Source: JBHELQ01 sp046262995
GTDB taxonomy: Bacteria; Actinomycetota; Thermoleophilia; Solirubrobacterales; Thermoleophilaceae
Length of the DNA stretch: 64,000 bases
Assembly (NCBI GenBank): GCA_046262995.1
Contig: JBHELQ010000118.1
Location: forward strand, 3,782-67,781
Direction: 5' to 3'
Shown one piece after another: positions 1 through 7,605 of the stretch. The notes beneath the pieces were generated by a model. That model saw nothing but the letters and a program-made list of their open reading frames with translations. It did no database searches and was not told where the DNA came from. The number at the start of each line of letters is the position of its first letter. The stretch's first letter is position 1. Both the position numbers and the translations under genes were made by a program.

Positions 1-384
1 TTCGCGGGCTGGTGCTTCCGCTTTGCCGCCTTCTGGTTCCTGCTGGAGGCATTCCGGGTCGGCGGCTCGGTGAAGAACGTGCTGCTCGTGCTGGGGGTGA
101 ACGCCGTCTCCGCCGCGGTCCCGTTCACGCCCCAGGGGGCCGGCGTGCAACAGGCGCTGCTCGTGAAGGTGTTCGCCCACACCGCGTCCGGCTCGACCGT
201 CGCCGCCTACTCGGTCGGGCAGCAGATAGCGATCGGCGCGCTGACCTTCGGCCTGGGCTTCGCCGCGCTCGTGCTGCTGTTCCGGATCCGCTCCTTCAAG
301 GAGGTCATCCGGCGCGGGCGCGAGGACCGCGCCGCCGAGGAGCGGGGCCAGGCCGCCGGGGCCCGGCCGGCCGAGCAGGCCTAG
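1..384 (+). CDS. Flippase-like / lysylphosphatidylglycerol synthase TM-region protein (3' end only)
   Basis: The frame is open from base 1, so the gene begins outside the window. The visible 127 residues are mostly hydrophobic, with about three membrane segments, and end in a charged cytoplasmic tail (RSFKEVIRRGRED, then an Ala/Glu-rich end). The stretch with NAVSAAVPFTPQGAGVQQ and later YSVGQQI resembles the conserved P-x-T-P-G-G/A-x-G-x-x-E/Q region of the UPF0104/AglD flippase-like family, which includes the membrane half of MprF. Such proteins are thought to move lipids or lipid-linked groups across the membrane. The substrate cannot be told from this fragment. Its TAG stop overlaps the stop of the converging gene by two bases. 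Confidence 0.7.
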   Translation, partial: FAGWCFRFAAFWFLLEAFRVGGSVKNVLLVLGVNAVSAAVPFTPQGAGVQQALLVKVFAHTASGSTVAAYSVGQQIAIGALTFGLGFAALVLLFRIRSFKEVIRRGREDRAAEERGQAAGARPAEQA

Positions 385-668
385 GTGCCGAAGCCCTCGC
401 GCGCCTCGCGCACGAGGATCACGGCCTCCGGGAACAGGGTGCGCATGGCCCCGAGCAGCTCCTGGCTCTGCTGCTCGGCGTTTCCCTGGAGGTTGAGGCG
501 CGTCAGGCCGGCCACGGTCATCTCGACCGCGAGCCGGATCGCGTTGTCGGCCCAGGCGACCCGCTGGGCGCCCTGCATCTGCTCGGCCATCTCCGCGAGC
601 CTCTGCCGGAGCTCGTCGGGGTCGCCGAACATCCCGCCGAAGGGGTCCTCCTCGGCCATGCTCTGCAT
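381..668 (-). CDS. Small hypothetical protein, 95 aa
   Basis: I do not recognise a named family. The protein starts MQSMAEEDPFGGMFGD and has a predicted helical segment rich in Glu/Gln (DELRQRLAEMAEQMQ). It then has a mixed region that could be a small alpha/beta fold (RLAVEMTVAGLTRLNLQG and LFPEAVILVREA). It has no signal peptide or membrane segment, so a cytoplasmic location is likely. Two ATG starts are possible, at 668 or 659; the first is used here. It converges tail to tail with the flippase-like gene and diverges from the CBS gene. Codon third positions are G/C-rich as in real genes of this window. Confidence 0.6.
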   Translation of the reverse strand: MQSMAEEDPFGGMFGDPDELRQRLAEMAEQMQGAQRVAWADNAIRLAVEMTVAGLTRLNLQGNAEQQSQELLGAMRTLFPEAVILVREAREGFGT

Positions 669-719
669 GGTAGTGGGGCGCCATGGCCCGGGCCCGCTCA
701 CGCGCGATACAGTCGCGCG

Positions 720-1166
720 GTGCGCATCCGGGAGGTGATGACGCAGGCAGTGGTCACCGCCGACGCCGGGGGCAGCCTGCACGAGGTCGGCGAGCTCATG
801 CGCGAGCGGAACGTCGGCTCGGTCGTGATCTGCGACGCCGGCCGACCGGTCGGCGTGATCACGGACAGGGACCTGGCGCTCGCGGTGGTGGCCGACGGGG
901 TGGACGCGTCCGACCGGGTTGGCGCCCACGCATCGCGCCCGCTCGTGAGCGGCGAGGCGGAGATGGAGATCGAGGAGGCCGTCGCCTTGATGGTCCAGCA
1001 CCGGATACGCCGCCTGCCGGTCACCGACGGAGACGACCTGGCCGGCATCGTCACGATCGACGACCTTGCCGTGCGGGCCGGCGACCTGGCCGCGGCGCAG
1101 CAGATCACGGCCGAGGTGGCCAAGGCGGCGCTGCCGGAGTTCTACTTCCACCAGCGGGGCGGTTGA
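720..1166 (+). CDS. CBS-domain pair protein, 148 aa
   Basis: The protein consists of two CBS motifs. The first runs from about residue 5 to 60 (VMTQAVVTADAG, then RPVGVITDRDLA) and the second from about 68 to 125 (EIEEAVALMVQHRIRRLPV, then LAGIVTIDDLA). CBS pairs bind adenosyl ligands such as AMP, ATP or SAM and usually act as energy or ligand sensors. Here no catalytic domain is attached, so it is a stand-alone regulator of unknown partner. The GTG start gives the usual family opening, MRIREVMT. A short downstream ORF begins two bases after its stop and is probably co-transcribed. Confidence 0.85.
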   Translation: MRIREVMTQAVVTADAGGSLHEVGELMRERNVGSVVICDAGRPVGVITDRDLALAVVADGVDASDRVGAHASRPLVSGEAEMEIEEAVALMVQHRIRRLPVTDGDDLAGIVTIDDLAVRAGDLAAAQQITAEVAKAALPEFYFHQRGG

Positions 1167-1167
1167 G

Positions 1168-1374
1168 GTGGCCCCGCTCACCCCGGACCAGCTGCGGAGG
1201 CGCGAGCGCGTGGAGGGCGTGATCCGCCTTATGAGCCCCGCGCTCGACCTCGTGCTCGCCCTGGGGGACCGCGTCTCCCGGCTCGTGGAGCCGGAGGACG
1301 TCGAGTACTACCCGCCGCGCGTCACGCGCGAGGAGCCCCCGCCGGAGCCCCCCGGGGACGGAACCCAGGGCTGA
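1168..1374 (+). CDS. Small hypothetical protein, 68 aa
   Basis: This GTG-start ORF begins two bases after the CBS gene stop, which suggests translational coupling. The first two thirds form an amphipathic helical stretch (TPDQLRRRERVEGVIRLMS, then LDLVLALGDRVSRLVEPED). The tail is rich in Pro and Glu (EEPPPEPPGDG). I recognise no family. Its position between the CBS gene and the next membrane protein gene, all on the plus strand, makes a three-gene transcript plausible. Function is unknown. Confidence 0.55.
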   Translation: MAPLTPDQLRRRERVEGVIRLMSPALDLVLALGDRVSRLVEPEDVEYYPPRVTREEPPPEPPGDGTQG

Positions 1375-1385
1375 GCCCCGACCGG

Positions 1386-2222
1386 ATGGAGAACGAGACC
1401 CAGCTTGCGTGGGAAACGCGGCTGAACCGCCCCGCGGCCGCGGCGGCGTTCGGTGGGGTCGCGGCCCTGATCGCCGGCGTGGCGCTTCAGTCCTCGGCCT
1501 CCAAGAACGCTCCAGGGCGAGACGCCCCGGACCGCCACCGCGAGTCCCTGCTGCAGTTCAAGGCGCATGCCGGCACTCTGCTGGCCTCCACCCTGGTGCA
1601 GGCGCTGGCCGCCGTCCTGGTCGCCGCTGTTCTGCTCTACCTCTACCGCGCGTCGCGACATCGCCGGCCCGAGACCCCCTCGTGGATCCTCCCCCTGCTG
1701 ATCGGCGCACCGCTGCTCCTGCTCGTGGCCGGACTGATCACCCACTTCCAGGTAGCGGACCTGGCCGACCAGTTCACGCGCTCGGGCTCGCGAGCCGACG
1801 CGCGAGCGAAGCACCTGCTCGAGGACCAGAGTCCGGTTGGGCAGGGCCTCGGCCTGGCCGGGGCGATGGCCGGCGGGCTGTCGCTCGTGCTCGTGAGCAT
1901 GAACGCCATGCGCGCGGGCCTGCTGAGCCGGTTCATGGGAGTGCTCGGAGTCATCGCGGGCGTCCTGTTCGTGCTGCCGATCCTGCCCGGCGTGCCAGTC
2001 GTCGAGATGTTCTGGCTCGGAGCGCTCGGAGCGCTCTTCCTCGGTCTCTGGCCGGGCGGGCGCGGGCCCGCGTGGGACTCCGGTCAGGCCGATCCCTGGC
2101 CGAGCGCCGCGGAGCTCCGCCAGGCGGTGGAGGAGCAGGGTCCGGCGCCGGACGAGCCCGAACCGGAGCAGGCGCCGGGGGCCGGCCGGCCGCGGAAGCG
2201 CAAGCGCAAGCGGCGCCGCTAG
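1386..2222 (+). CDS. Six-TM integral membrane protein of unknown function, 278 aa
   Basis: Hydropathy read by eye gives about six membrane segments, near residues 20-38, 66-87, 100-120, 150-172, 178-204 and 208-224. A soluble loop of about 30 residues (FQVADLADQF to EDQSPVGQG) follows the third. The C-terminal 50 residues are cytoplasmic and low complexity: acidic/Pro-rich, then a Lys/Arg tail ending RKRKRKRRR. No enzyme or transporter signature is visible. The gene starts 11 bases after the preceding small ORF. Its stop codon overlaps the stop of the convergent rpe gene. Confidence 0.7.
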   Translation: MENETQLAWETRLNRPAAAAAFGGVAALIAGVALQSSASKNAPGRDAPDRHRESLLQFKAHAGTLLASTLVQALAAVLVAAVLLYLYRASRHRRPETPSWILPLLIGAPLLLLVAGLITHFQVADLADQFTRSGSRADARAKHLLEDQSPVGQGLGLAGAMAGGLSLVLVSMNAMRAGLLSRFMGVLGVIAGVLFVLPILPGVPVVEMFWLGALGALFLGLWPGGRGPAWDSGQADPWPSAAELRQAVEEQGPAPDEPEPEQAPGAGRPRKRKRKRRR

Positions 2223-2869
2223 CGGGCGCCGGCCGCTTCCGCGATCGCCCGGTAGGCCGCCGCCGCGTCGTCGGCTCCGAAGATCGAGGAGCCAGCCACG
2301 AACAGCGTGGCCCCGGCCTCCCTGCACCCCCGGGCGGTGTCGGCGTCGATCCCGCCGTCGACCTCGATCGGCATCCCCTCCGGGAGCAGCTCGCGAAGCC
2401 GCCTGACCTTCTCGGTCGAGGCCTCGATGTAGGGCTGGCCGCCCCAGCCGGGGTTGACCGTCATGCAGAGCAGGTGGTCGTACATGTCGGCGAGCACCGC
2501 GACCTCGTCCGGGGGCGTGGCCGGGTTGATCGCGAGCCCGGGCTGGCAGCCCGCCTCGCGCACGGCCTTGAGCGCGTAGTGCACGTGCGGCGTCGCCTCC
2601 CAGTGGACCGCGATCGAGTCGGCCCCCGCCGCGGCGAACTCCTCGATCCGCCGCTCCGGCCGCTCCACCATCAGGTGCACGTCCAGCACCCCGCCCGCCT
2701 CGTGCACCTGGTCGCGGACCGCCGCCACCACCAGCGGGCCGATCGAGATCGGAGGCACGAAGTGCCCGTCCATGACGTCCACGTGGATCACGCGGGCGCC
2801 GGCGTCCATCACCTCGGCGACCTGCTGGCCCAGGCGCCCGAAGTCCGCGGCGAGGATGGAGGGCGCCAC
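2219..2869 (-). CDS. rpe: Ribulose-phosphate 3-epimerase
   Basis: The enzyme interconverts D-ribulose 5-phosphate and D-xylulose 5-phosphate in the pentose phosphate and Calvin pathways, as a cytoplasmic TIM barrel with a bound metal. Visible family motifs are APSILAADF at the N-terminus, HVDVMDGHFVPP (metal ligands and catalytic Asp), LDVHLMVERPE, MTVNPGWGGQ and VDGGI with a second catalytic Asp, then VAGSSIFG at the phosphate site. Length is normal. I chose the GTG at 2869 because AGGAGG lies five bases upstream and the protein then opens directly with APSIL. An upstream GTG at 2899 would add ten residues. A strong hairpin lies behind its start. Confidence 0.93.
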   Translation of the reverse strand: MAPSILAADFGRLGQQVAEVMDAGARVIHVDVMDGHFVPPISIGPLVVAAVRDQVHEAGGVLDVHLMVERPERRIEEFAAAGADSIAVHWEATPHVHYALKAVREAGCQPGLAINPATPPDEVAVLADMYDHLLCMTVNPGWGGQPYIEASTEKVRRLRELLPEGMPIEVDGGIDADTARGCREAGATLFVAGSSIFGADDAAAAYRAIAEAAGAR

Positions 2870-2923
2870 GCGCACCTCCTGGAGCAGCCGGACGCCCACG
2901 GCGGGCGAAGCTACCAGAACGAC

Positions 2924-2949
2924 GGAGGGGCCCCGCGAGGGGCCCCTCC
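2924..2949 (-). terminator. Hairpin terminator after the RTX-repeat gene
   Basis: There is a perfect 11-bp stem (GGAGGGGCCCC, loop GCGA, GGGGCCCCTCC) with no U-run. It lies 25 bases past the stop of the minus-strand RTX-repeat gene and just upstream of rpe. It probably separates the two minus-strand units. Confidence 0.65.
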
Positions 2950-2973
2950 AACCGGCACCTGGGTTCCCGGGTG

Positions 2974-3933
2974 CTAGCTCTGCTTACCGTCCGCCGGCGG
3001 CGACTGCGTCGCGTTCTCGGGCGAGTCGCTCTCCGTCGAGGCGTCCTTGCGGTCGACGCGCTCGCAGGAGCCCGTCGCGTCGGACGAGGACGCGTCGGTG
3101 ATCACGTCGAACTGGTCCGCACGCACCCGGTCGAAGCCGTCGCCGCAGGTGATCCGGTCTACCTCGCCGTCACGCGTGTGGAAGCGGTCGTTGCCCTTGC
3201 CTCCGTCCAACGTGTCGCCGATCGGATCGCCGAGCATCGTCACATCGCCCTTCGCGAGCGCCCAGAGGTTGTCGTTGCCGTCGCCGCCGCTGTCCTTGTC
3301 CACGCCCAGGTTGGCGAAGATCAGGTCCGCGCCGGGACCACCGTTCTGGGTGTCGTTGCCCTTGCCGCCCGACATCCGGTCCCGACCGCGGCCGCCGGTC
3401 ACCGTGTCCTCACCGTCGCCTCCGTGCAGGCGGTCGCAGAAGCGGTGGTGCGCGCGATGGCCGCCACCGCCCCTGACCGTGTCGTCGCCCGGGCCGCCGT
3501 ACTCACGGTCGCAGCCGCGCCCCCCGTGCAGGTCGTCGTCGCCGGCGTTCCCCGCCAGGAAGTCCCAGCCGGGCCCGCCGAAGACGTGATCGCCGCCGGC
3601 GTTGCCGAACAGGCGGTCGGCGCGCCGGCCGCGTCGGCCACCGCCCCCGCGAATCGTGTCCGACCCGTTGCCGCCGCGGACGCGGTCACGACCACGTCCG
3701 CCGTTGAGCGTGTCGTTGCCGTCCCCGCCGAAGACGCGGTCGGGTCCCGCCAGGGCGCGGACGACGTCGTCCCCGTCCCGGGCGGAGATGCGGTCGCGCT
3801 TCGGCGTCCCGGTCAACTGGTCGTCGCCGTTCGTGCCGTTGATCGTCGCCGCCACCGCGAGCGCCGCCACGGCCAGGGAACCGGCCGCGACGACCGCCAT
3901 GGCGAGGAAAAACCTGCTGCTACGCTGCCTCAT
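2974..3933 (-). CDS. Secreted haemolysin-type (RTX) calcium-binding repeat protein
   Basis: The ATG at 3933 is preceded by AAGGAGG and gives a 319-residue protein. It has a clear signal peptide (MRQRSSRFF, then a hydrophobic run ending near AALAVAA). From about residue 35 to 260 it carries degenerate nonapeptides of the GGxGxDxUx type, for example GGDGNDTLNGGRGRD, GGNGSDTIRG, GGRGRDRMSGGKGND and GGKGNDRFH. In RTX proteins these coil into a Ca2+-binding beta-roll. The C-terminus has paired Cys in ITCGDGFD and TGSCERVD, and an acidic/Ser tail. No enzymatic domain and no type I secretion genes are nearby, so Sec export is likely. It could be a wall-associated structural or Ca2+-buffering protein. 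Confidence 0.85.
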   Translation of the reverse strand: MRQRSSRFFLAMAVVAAGSLAVAALAVAATINGTNGDDQLTGTPKRDRISARDGDDVVRALAGPDRVFGGDGNDTLNGGRGRDRVRGGNGSDTIRGGGGRRGRRADRLFGNAGGDHVFGGPGWDFLAGNAGDDDLHGGRGCDREYGGPGDDTVRGGGGHRAHHRFCDRLHGGDGEDTVTGGRGRDRMSGGKGNDTQNGGPGADLIFANLGVDKDSGGDGNDNLWALAKGDVTMLGDPIGDTLDGGKGNDRFHTRDGEVDRITCGDGFDRVRADQFDVITDASSSDATGSCERVDRKDASTESDSPENATQSPPADGKQS

Positions 3934-4037
3934 GGGGCGTCCTCCTTGCTGGGTGGATGCCCCTTTAACTTCTCGCCGGGTCAGGAGTTGCGCCTCTCCC
4001 GCCGCACCGTCCGGGCGGCCGGGCACGATGGGGAGCG

Positions 4038-4874
4038 GTGAGCGAAACTACGACAGCGCCCCGGCCCACGACCGAAGCCGCGATGCCCGAGACCCGCCCG
4101 ACCGTCTTCCTGATCGCCCGCCCGTCCCTGAACATCGAGGGGATGCGCGGCTATCTGGAGGACGTCGGCGGCACATCCTGGCTCGATCGGCGTCTCGCGG
4201 ACGCCGACGGGGGCCAGCCGAATCCTGGGCAGCTGGTGGTCGAGTTCTCCGGCCGCGTCTGCTACCGCAGCTGGGAGCCCGGCCTGAACCCGAACGTCAC
4301 CAAGGTCCGCACCGATCAGGGCGAGTACTTCAGGAACCTGCTGCGCAGCGCACACGGCAGCGTGCTGGAGCACGCCAGCTTCACGCTCGCGTTCCGAAAC
4401 GTGTCGCGCGTCTTCACCCACGAGCTCGTGCGCCATCGAGCGGGGTCGGCCTTCAGCCAGGAGAGCCTGCGCTACGTGCGCTTGACGGACATCGGCTTCC
4501 GGGTCCCGGCGTCGCTGGAGCCCGTTCGCGAGCGGGTCTTGGGGATCGTCGAGCAGCTCGAGGAGTTCCAGGTCACTGCGGCGGCCGAGCTCGGCCTGGA
4601 CGACGAGGGCATCCCGTTCCACATCAAGAAGGAGATCACCTCGGCCCTGCGCCGCCTGGCGCCGATAGGCCTCAGCACCGACATCGTCTGGACCGCGAAC
4701 GTGCGCACCTTGCGCCACGTCATCGAGATGCGTACGGCCGAGGGCGCCGAGGAGGAGCTCCGGCTCGTCTTCGACCAGGTCGCCCAGATCATGCGTCGCG
4801 AAGCGCCCGAGCTGTTCCAGGACTTCGAGCGCCGCGAAGACGGATCCTGGGTGCCGGAGTACGGCAAGGTCTGA
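4038..4874 (+). CDS. thyX: Flavin-dependent thymidylate synthase
   Basis: ThyX makes dTMP from dUMP using methylenetetrahydrofolate, FAD and NADPH, replacing ThyA. The signature RHRxxSxxxxxSxRY is present as RHRAGSAFSQESLRY at residues 132-146. HGSVLEHASFTL and the C-terminal region with NVRTLRHVIEMR also fit the family. The length of 278 aa is slightly above the family norm because of an unconserved 20-residue N-terminus (Thr/Pro-rich). The GTG at 4038 is used; the ATG at 4083 (MPETRPTVFLIARPS) is a realistic alternative. The gene diverges from the RTX-repeat gene over a 104-base intergenic region. Confidence 0.93.
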   Translation: MSETTTAPRPTTEAAMPETRPTVFLIARPSLNIEGMRGYLEDVGGTSWLDRRLADADGGQPNPGQLVVEFSGRVCYRSWEPGLNPNVTKVRTDQGEYFRNLLRSAHGSVLEHASFTLAFRNVSRVFTHELVRHRAGSAFSQESLRYVRLTDIGFRVPASLEPVRERVLGIVEQLEEFQVTAAAELGLDDEGIPFHIKKEITSALRRLAPIGLSTDIVWTANVRTLRHVIEMRTAEGAEEELRLVFDQVAQIMRREAPELFQDFERREDGSWVPEYGKV

Positions 4875-4892
4875 CGGAGGCCGTCCGGCCGC

Positions 4893-6527
4893 TCAGGCCA
4901 GGCGCTGCTCGAGCACCGTCTCGAGGCGAGCGCCCGGCAGGGACTTCTCGATCGACAGGTCCATTCGGCGCCCCTCGATCCTCAGGGTGCCGACCACGTT
5001 GTCGAACCAGGGACTCCCGTCGACCATCCGCCAGCGCACAGGCGGATCCGACACGCCCGCCATCCGGGCCAGGGACCGCGTCGCCGCCGCCGCGGCTCGC
5101 GAGCCGGCCACGCGCACTTTGTTGCGCTCCTTGTCGTCCAGCGGGTGGCGGAAGGGGGAGCAGACGGCCTGCCACACCGAGCTATGCGCTTTGGAGCCGC
5201 GCGGGAAGGCGACCTCGCTCAGATAGGCGTGGTGGACGTCGCCCGAGAGCGTGACGATCGAGGCCGGGGGTGTGCCCCGCTCGCCTGCCGCGACCGAACG
5301 CTGGAGCTCCGACAGCGCCTCGAAGGAGCGCTGGAAGGCGGCCCAGTGCTCCATGTCCAGCGACTCGCGCAGGCGCTCGCCGAGGGGCGCCAGGCGCGAA
5401 CCCCAGGCGCCCTCCGACAGGGCCTCGCTGAACGCTTCGCCGTAGTGCATCCCGGGCGCCAGGAGCCACGGCAGGGACGTCCCGATCACGAGATGGTCGT
5501 AGCCGCCGGTCGCGTGCTCGGTGATCCAGTCCCATTCCCCTTCGTCGACCATCGAGCGCCGCCCGGGTTCGAGCACCCTGCCGGCCCGCGAGTCGATCAC
5601 GACGATCCTGGTCTCGCCGAGGTCCCGGCAGTAGCTCCAGCGGCTGCCGTCGGTGCGGCGGTCCGCCCGGACCGCGAAATCGCGAAGCACCTGCTCGCCG
5701 TCGCCGGCCGCGCGCACGCGAGCGAGGAGCTCGTCGTCGGAGTGGGCCTCCGGAGCCAGGTTTCCCAGGTGCTGGTAGATCCAGTAAGTCGAGATCGCGG
5801 CCACGATGTGCTCATCCCACCAGTGGTGGCGGCGCGCCTCCTCGAGCCAGCTGAGCGAGATGTTCCAGTCGTCATGCACGTCGTGGTCGTCCCAGACCAT
5901 CGCCGTCGAGACCGTGGACAGGAGCCAGCGGATCGCCGGCTCGCTCCACGCCTCGCGATACAGGCGCGCGTACTCCTCGAAGTCGTAGACGCAGTCGCCC
6001 GGCGGCTCCGAGGCGTCGCGACGGCCCTCGAGGAAAGCCCGCGTCTGGGGCGAGGGCTCGTCCGCGTAGACCTGGTCACCGAGCATCAGCAGAGCGTCCG
6101 GCCAGCGCTCGGGCGATTCGGCCTTCATCCGCGTGGCCAGCGCGTGCAGCGCGTCCACCTCGAGTCCCTCCGGCGACTCGTCGCCGGTCAGTGTCCAGGG
6201 CGGCTCGTTCGGCGCGGCGACGCGGCAGGAGCCGAACGCCAGGACCAGCGGACCGTCCTTCGGATAGGTGCGGAACCGGCTGGGCGGAAACGGCGAGTCC
6301 CTCTCGGGCCATACGCGCTCGCCGTCCAACGCGACCTCGTACTCGTGCCAGGTCCCCGGCTCGAGCCCCTCCGCCCTGACCAGTCCGTAGTGGTGGCCGG
6401 CCACGCAGAAGGTGCGCTCGCTCGAGCCGAGCAGCTCGACCCGGCAGGTCGCATCGGTCTCGACCCAGACGACAGCTTCGGTCTCGCCGACGTAGCGCAG
6501 CAGCGGACCGAGCACCAGGGCGGGCAT
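4893..6527 (-). CDS. PhoD-like alkaline phosphatase / phosphodiesterase family protein
   Basis: This is a 544-residue calcineurin-like metallophosphoesterase of the PhoD group. Metal-site motifs are FGSCRVA near residue 97, MLGDQVYADE, VWDDHDVHDDWN and LSGDVHHAYL, in family order. The N-terminal 90 residues form the beta-sandwich expected before the catalytic domain (LRYVGETEAVVWVETD). No Tat or Sec signal peptide is present, unlike secreted Bacillus PhoD, so it is probably intracellular, as in many actinobacterial homologues annotated as alkaline phosphatase family. It converges on thyX with an 18-base gap. Substrate is not predictable. Confidence 0.85.
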   Translation of the reverse strand: MPALVLGPLLRYVGETEAVVWVETDATCRVELLGSSERTFCVAGHHYGLVRAEGLEPGTWHEYEVALDGERVWPERDSPFPPSRFRTYPKDGPLVLAFGSCRVAAPNEPPWTLTGDESPEGLEVDALHALATRMKAESPERWPDALLMLGDQVYADEPSPQTRAFLEGRRDASEPPGDCVYDFEEYARLYREAWSEPAIRWLLSTVSTAMVWDDHDVHDDWNISLSWLEEARRHHWWDEHIVAAISTYWIYQHLGNLAPEAHSDDELLARVRAAGDGEQVLRDFAVRADRRTDGSRWSYCRDLGETRIVVIDSRAGRVLEPGRRSMVDEGEWDWITEHATGGYDHLVIGTSLPWLLAPGMHYGEAFSEALSEGAWGSRLAPLGERLRESLDMEHWAAFQRSFEALSELQRSVAAGERGTPPASIVTLSGDVHHAYLSEVAFPRGSKAHSSVWQAVCSPFRHPLDDKERNKVRVAGSRAAAAATRSLARMAGVSDPPVRWRMVDGSPWFDNVVGTLRIEGRRMDLSIEKSLPGARLETVLEQRLA

Positions 6528-6562
6528 GGCCGCACCGTACCCGGGCCCACTCGCCGGATCCC

Positions 6563-7375
6563 CTAGTCAGGCGACCATTGCGTCCGCGGACGCTCCTGCG
6601 CCTCGCCGTCGACCTCGAGCTTCACGCGCTCGTTGAAGAAGGCGAGCATGTCCTTGACCGGCAGCGCGTCGTGCAGCGGGTCGCGATAGGTCCACACGAC
6701 GTCATCCTCCCGCCGGTCGCCCAGGCGCAGGTGCCAGTAGGAGGCGAAGCCCTTGTAGGCGCAGGTGGTCCGCTTGTCGCTCGGTTCCAGCAGCTCCTGG
6801 CGGACGTCCTCGGCGGGGAAGTACCAGCGCGGCGGCAGGCCTGCCTCGAACAGGGCCTTGGCGCGCCGCGTTTCGGCAACCAGCTCCCCCTCGACGGACA
6901 CGCGCACGTGACGTGAGGTCTCGCGCACGTCGATGCGCGAGTACGGGTCGCGCGCGTGGCCCACGAGCGGCTCGTCCTCCTCGAGCCATTCGTCCATCGC
7001 GTCCCACCTGAAACCGAACAGGCCGTCGAGGAGCGGCTCGCCGTGGAAGCTCCAGGCCGCGTCCTCGGCGACCTGGTCGCCCGACCGGAGGGACAGCAGT
7101 CGCTTCTCCCCCTTCACGGGGTCGTCGTCCGTACGACCGTTCGGCCGCAGCAGGTCGGAGCGCACGTGCTCCTGGAGGAAGTAGAAGACGGGCAGGCGCG
7201 CGTGCTCGTGCAGGATCCTGGGCCGGCGGCTGTCGACCACTGTCTCACCGGCGAAGCGGGCGCGAATCCACTTCGGCGACTCCTCGAGGTAGAGCAGGCC
7301 CCGGACGGGGATCTCGCGGTTGAAGCGGCCCCCGGGACGCTGACCGAAGGGCCCGTTGCCGAACGTCAGGGACAT
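6563..7375 (-). CDS. Double DUF427 domain protein
   Basis: Two copies of the DUF427 beta-fold lie in tandem. One covers about residues 20-110, with ESPKWIRARFAGETVVDS and LPVFYFLQEHVRSDLL. The other covers about 145-245, with TSRHVRVSVEGELVAET, LPPRWYFPAEDVRQELLEPS and TTCAYKGFASYW. The spacing LP-x-x-W/F-Y-F is typical. DUF427 has no firmly established biochemical role. I use the ATG at 7375; a GTG two codons upstream is also possible. The gene lies downstream of the nuo operon terminator and upstream of the phosphatase on the same strand, 36 bases away. Confidence 0.85.
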   Translation of the reverse strand: MSLTFGNGPFGQRPGGRFNREIPVRGLLYLEESPKWIRARFAGETVVDSRRPRILHEHARLPVFYFLQEHVRSDLLRPNGRTDDDPVKGEKRLLSLRSGDQVAEDAAWSFHGEPLLDGLFGFRWDAMDEWLEEDEPLVGHARDPYSRIDVRETSRHVRVSVEGELVAETRRAKALFEAGLPPRWYFPAEDVRQELLEPSDKRTTCAYKGFASYWHLRLGDRREDDVVWTYRDPLHDALPVKDMLAFFNERVKLEVDGEAQERPRTQWSPD

Positions 7376-7396
7376 GGCCACAGGCTAGACAAGGGG

Positions 7397-7424
7397 GAGG
7401 GGCCGCCCTTGCGGGCGGCCCCTC
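7397..7424 (-). terminator. Hairpin at the end of the nuo operon
   Basis: There is a 12-bp stem (GAGGGGCCGCCC, loop TTGC, GGGCGGCCCCTC) with no U-run. It lies 25 bases after the stop of the short ORF that follows nuoN and just before the DUF427 gene, all on the minus strand. It is the only strong hairpin found downstream of nuoN. Confidence 0.65.
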
Positions 7425-7449
7425 GGGAGGCGAGTCCTGCCGAACCCGC

Positions 7450-7605
7450 TCAGCGCGTGCCGCGCGTCCAGGTGCTCATGTCCACCCGGTCGTCCCGGCC
7501 GGAGGCGCTGGCCTTGCCGAGGGCGCATTTCCATTTGGCATCCTCGGTTCGGTTGCATGAAAGAGCCTCGCGCCCCTGGGACGCCGGCGGTGTGAGGTCC
7601 CTCAC
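7450..7605 (-). CDS. Possible 51-aa ORF following nuoN
   Basis: A GTG codon directly abuts the nuoN TGA (TGAGTG), and the frame runs 51 codons to a TGA, ending 25 bases before the operon terminator. Downstream codons have strongly G/C third positions (the part reading CALGKASASGRDDRVDMSTW), while the first 15 codons are less biased. The peptide is hydrophilic with two Cys (SCNR and KWKCAL). No family is recognised. It could be real and coupled to nuoN, or just trailing sequence. Confidence 0.3.
   Translation of the reverse strand: MRDLTPPASQGREALSCNRTEDAKWKCALGKASASGRDDRVDMSTWTRGTR

Noticed and set aside
3000..3900. Repeats suggestive of a CRISPR array
   Set aside because: The repetition is at the protein level (RTX nonapeptides) with variable DNA; there are no constant repeats with unique spacers.
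4472..4867. Minus-strand 131-codon frame under thyX
   Set aside because: It is Ser/Arg-rich antisense sequence and the ThyX signature on the plus strand is complete.
5145..6566. A 473-codon plus-strand frame across the PhoD-like gene
   Set aside because: The composition is antisense-like and no motif is visible; the PhoD metal motifs on the minus strand are decisive.
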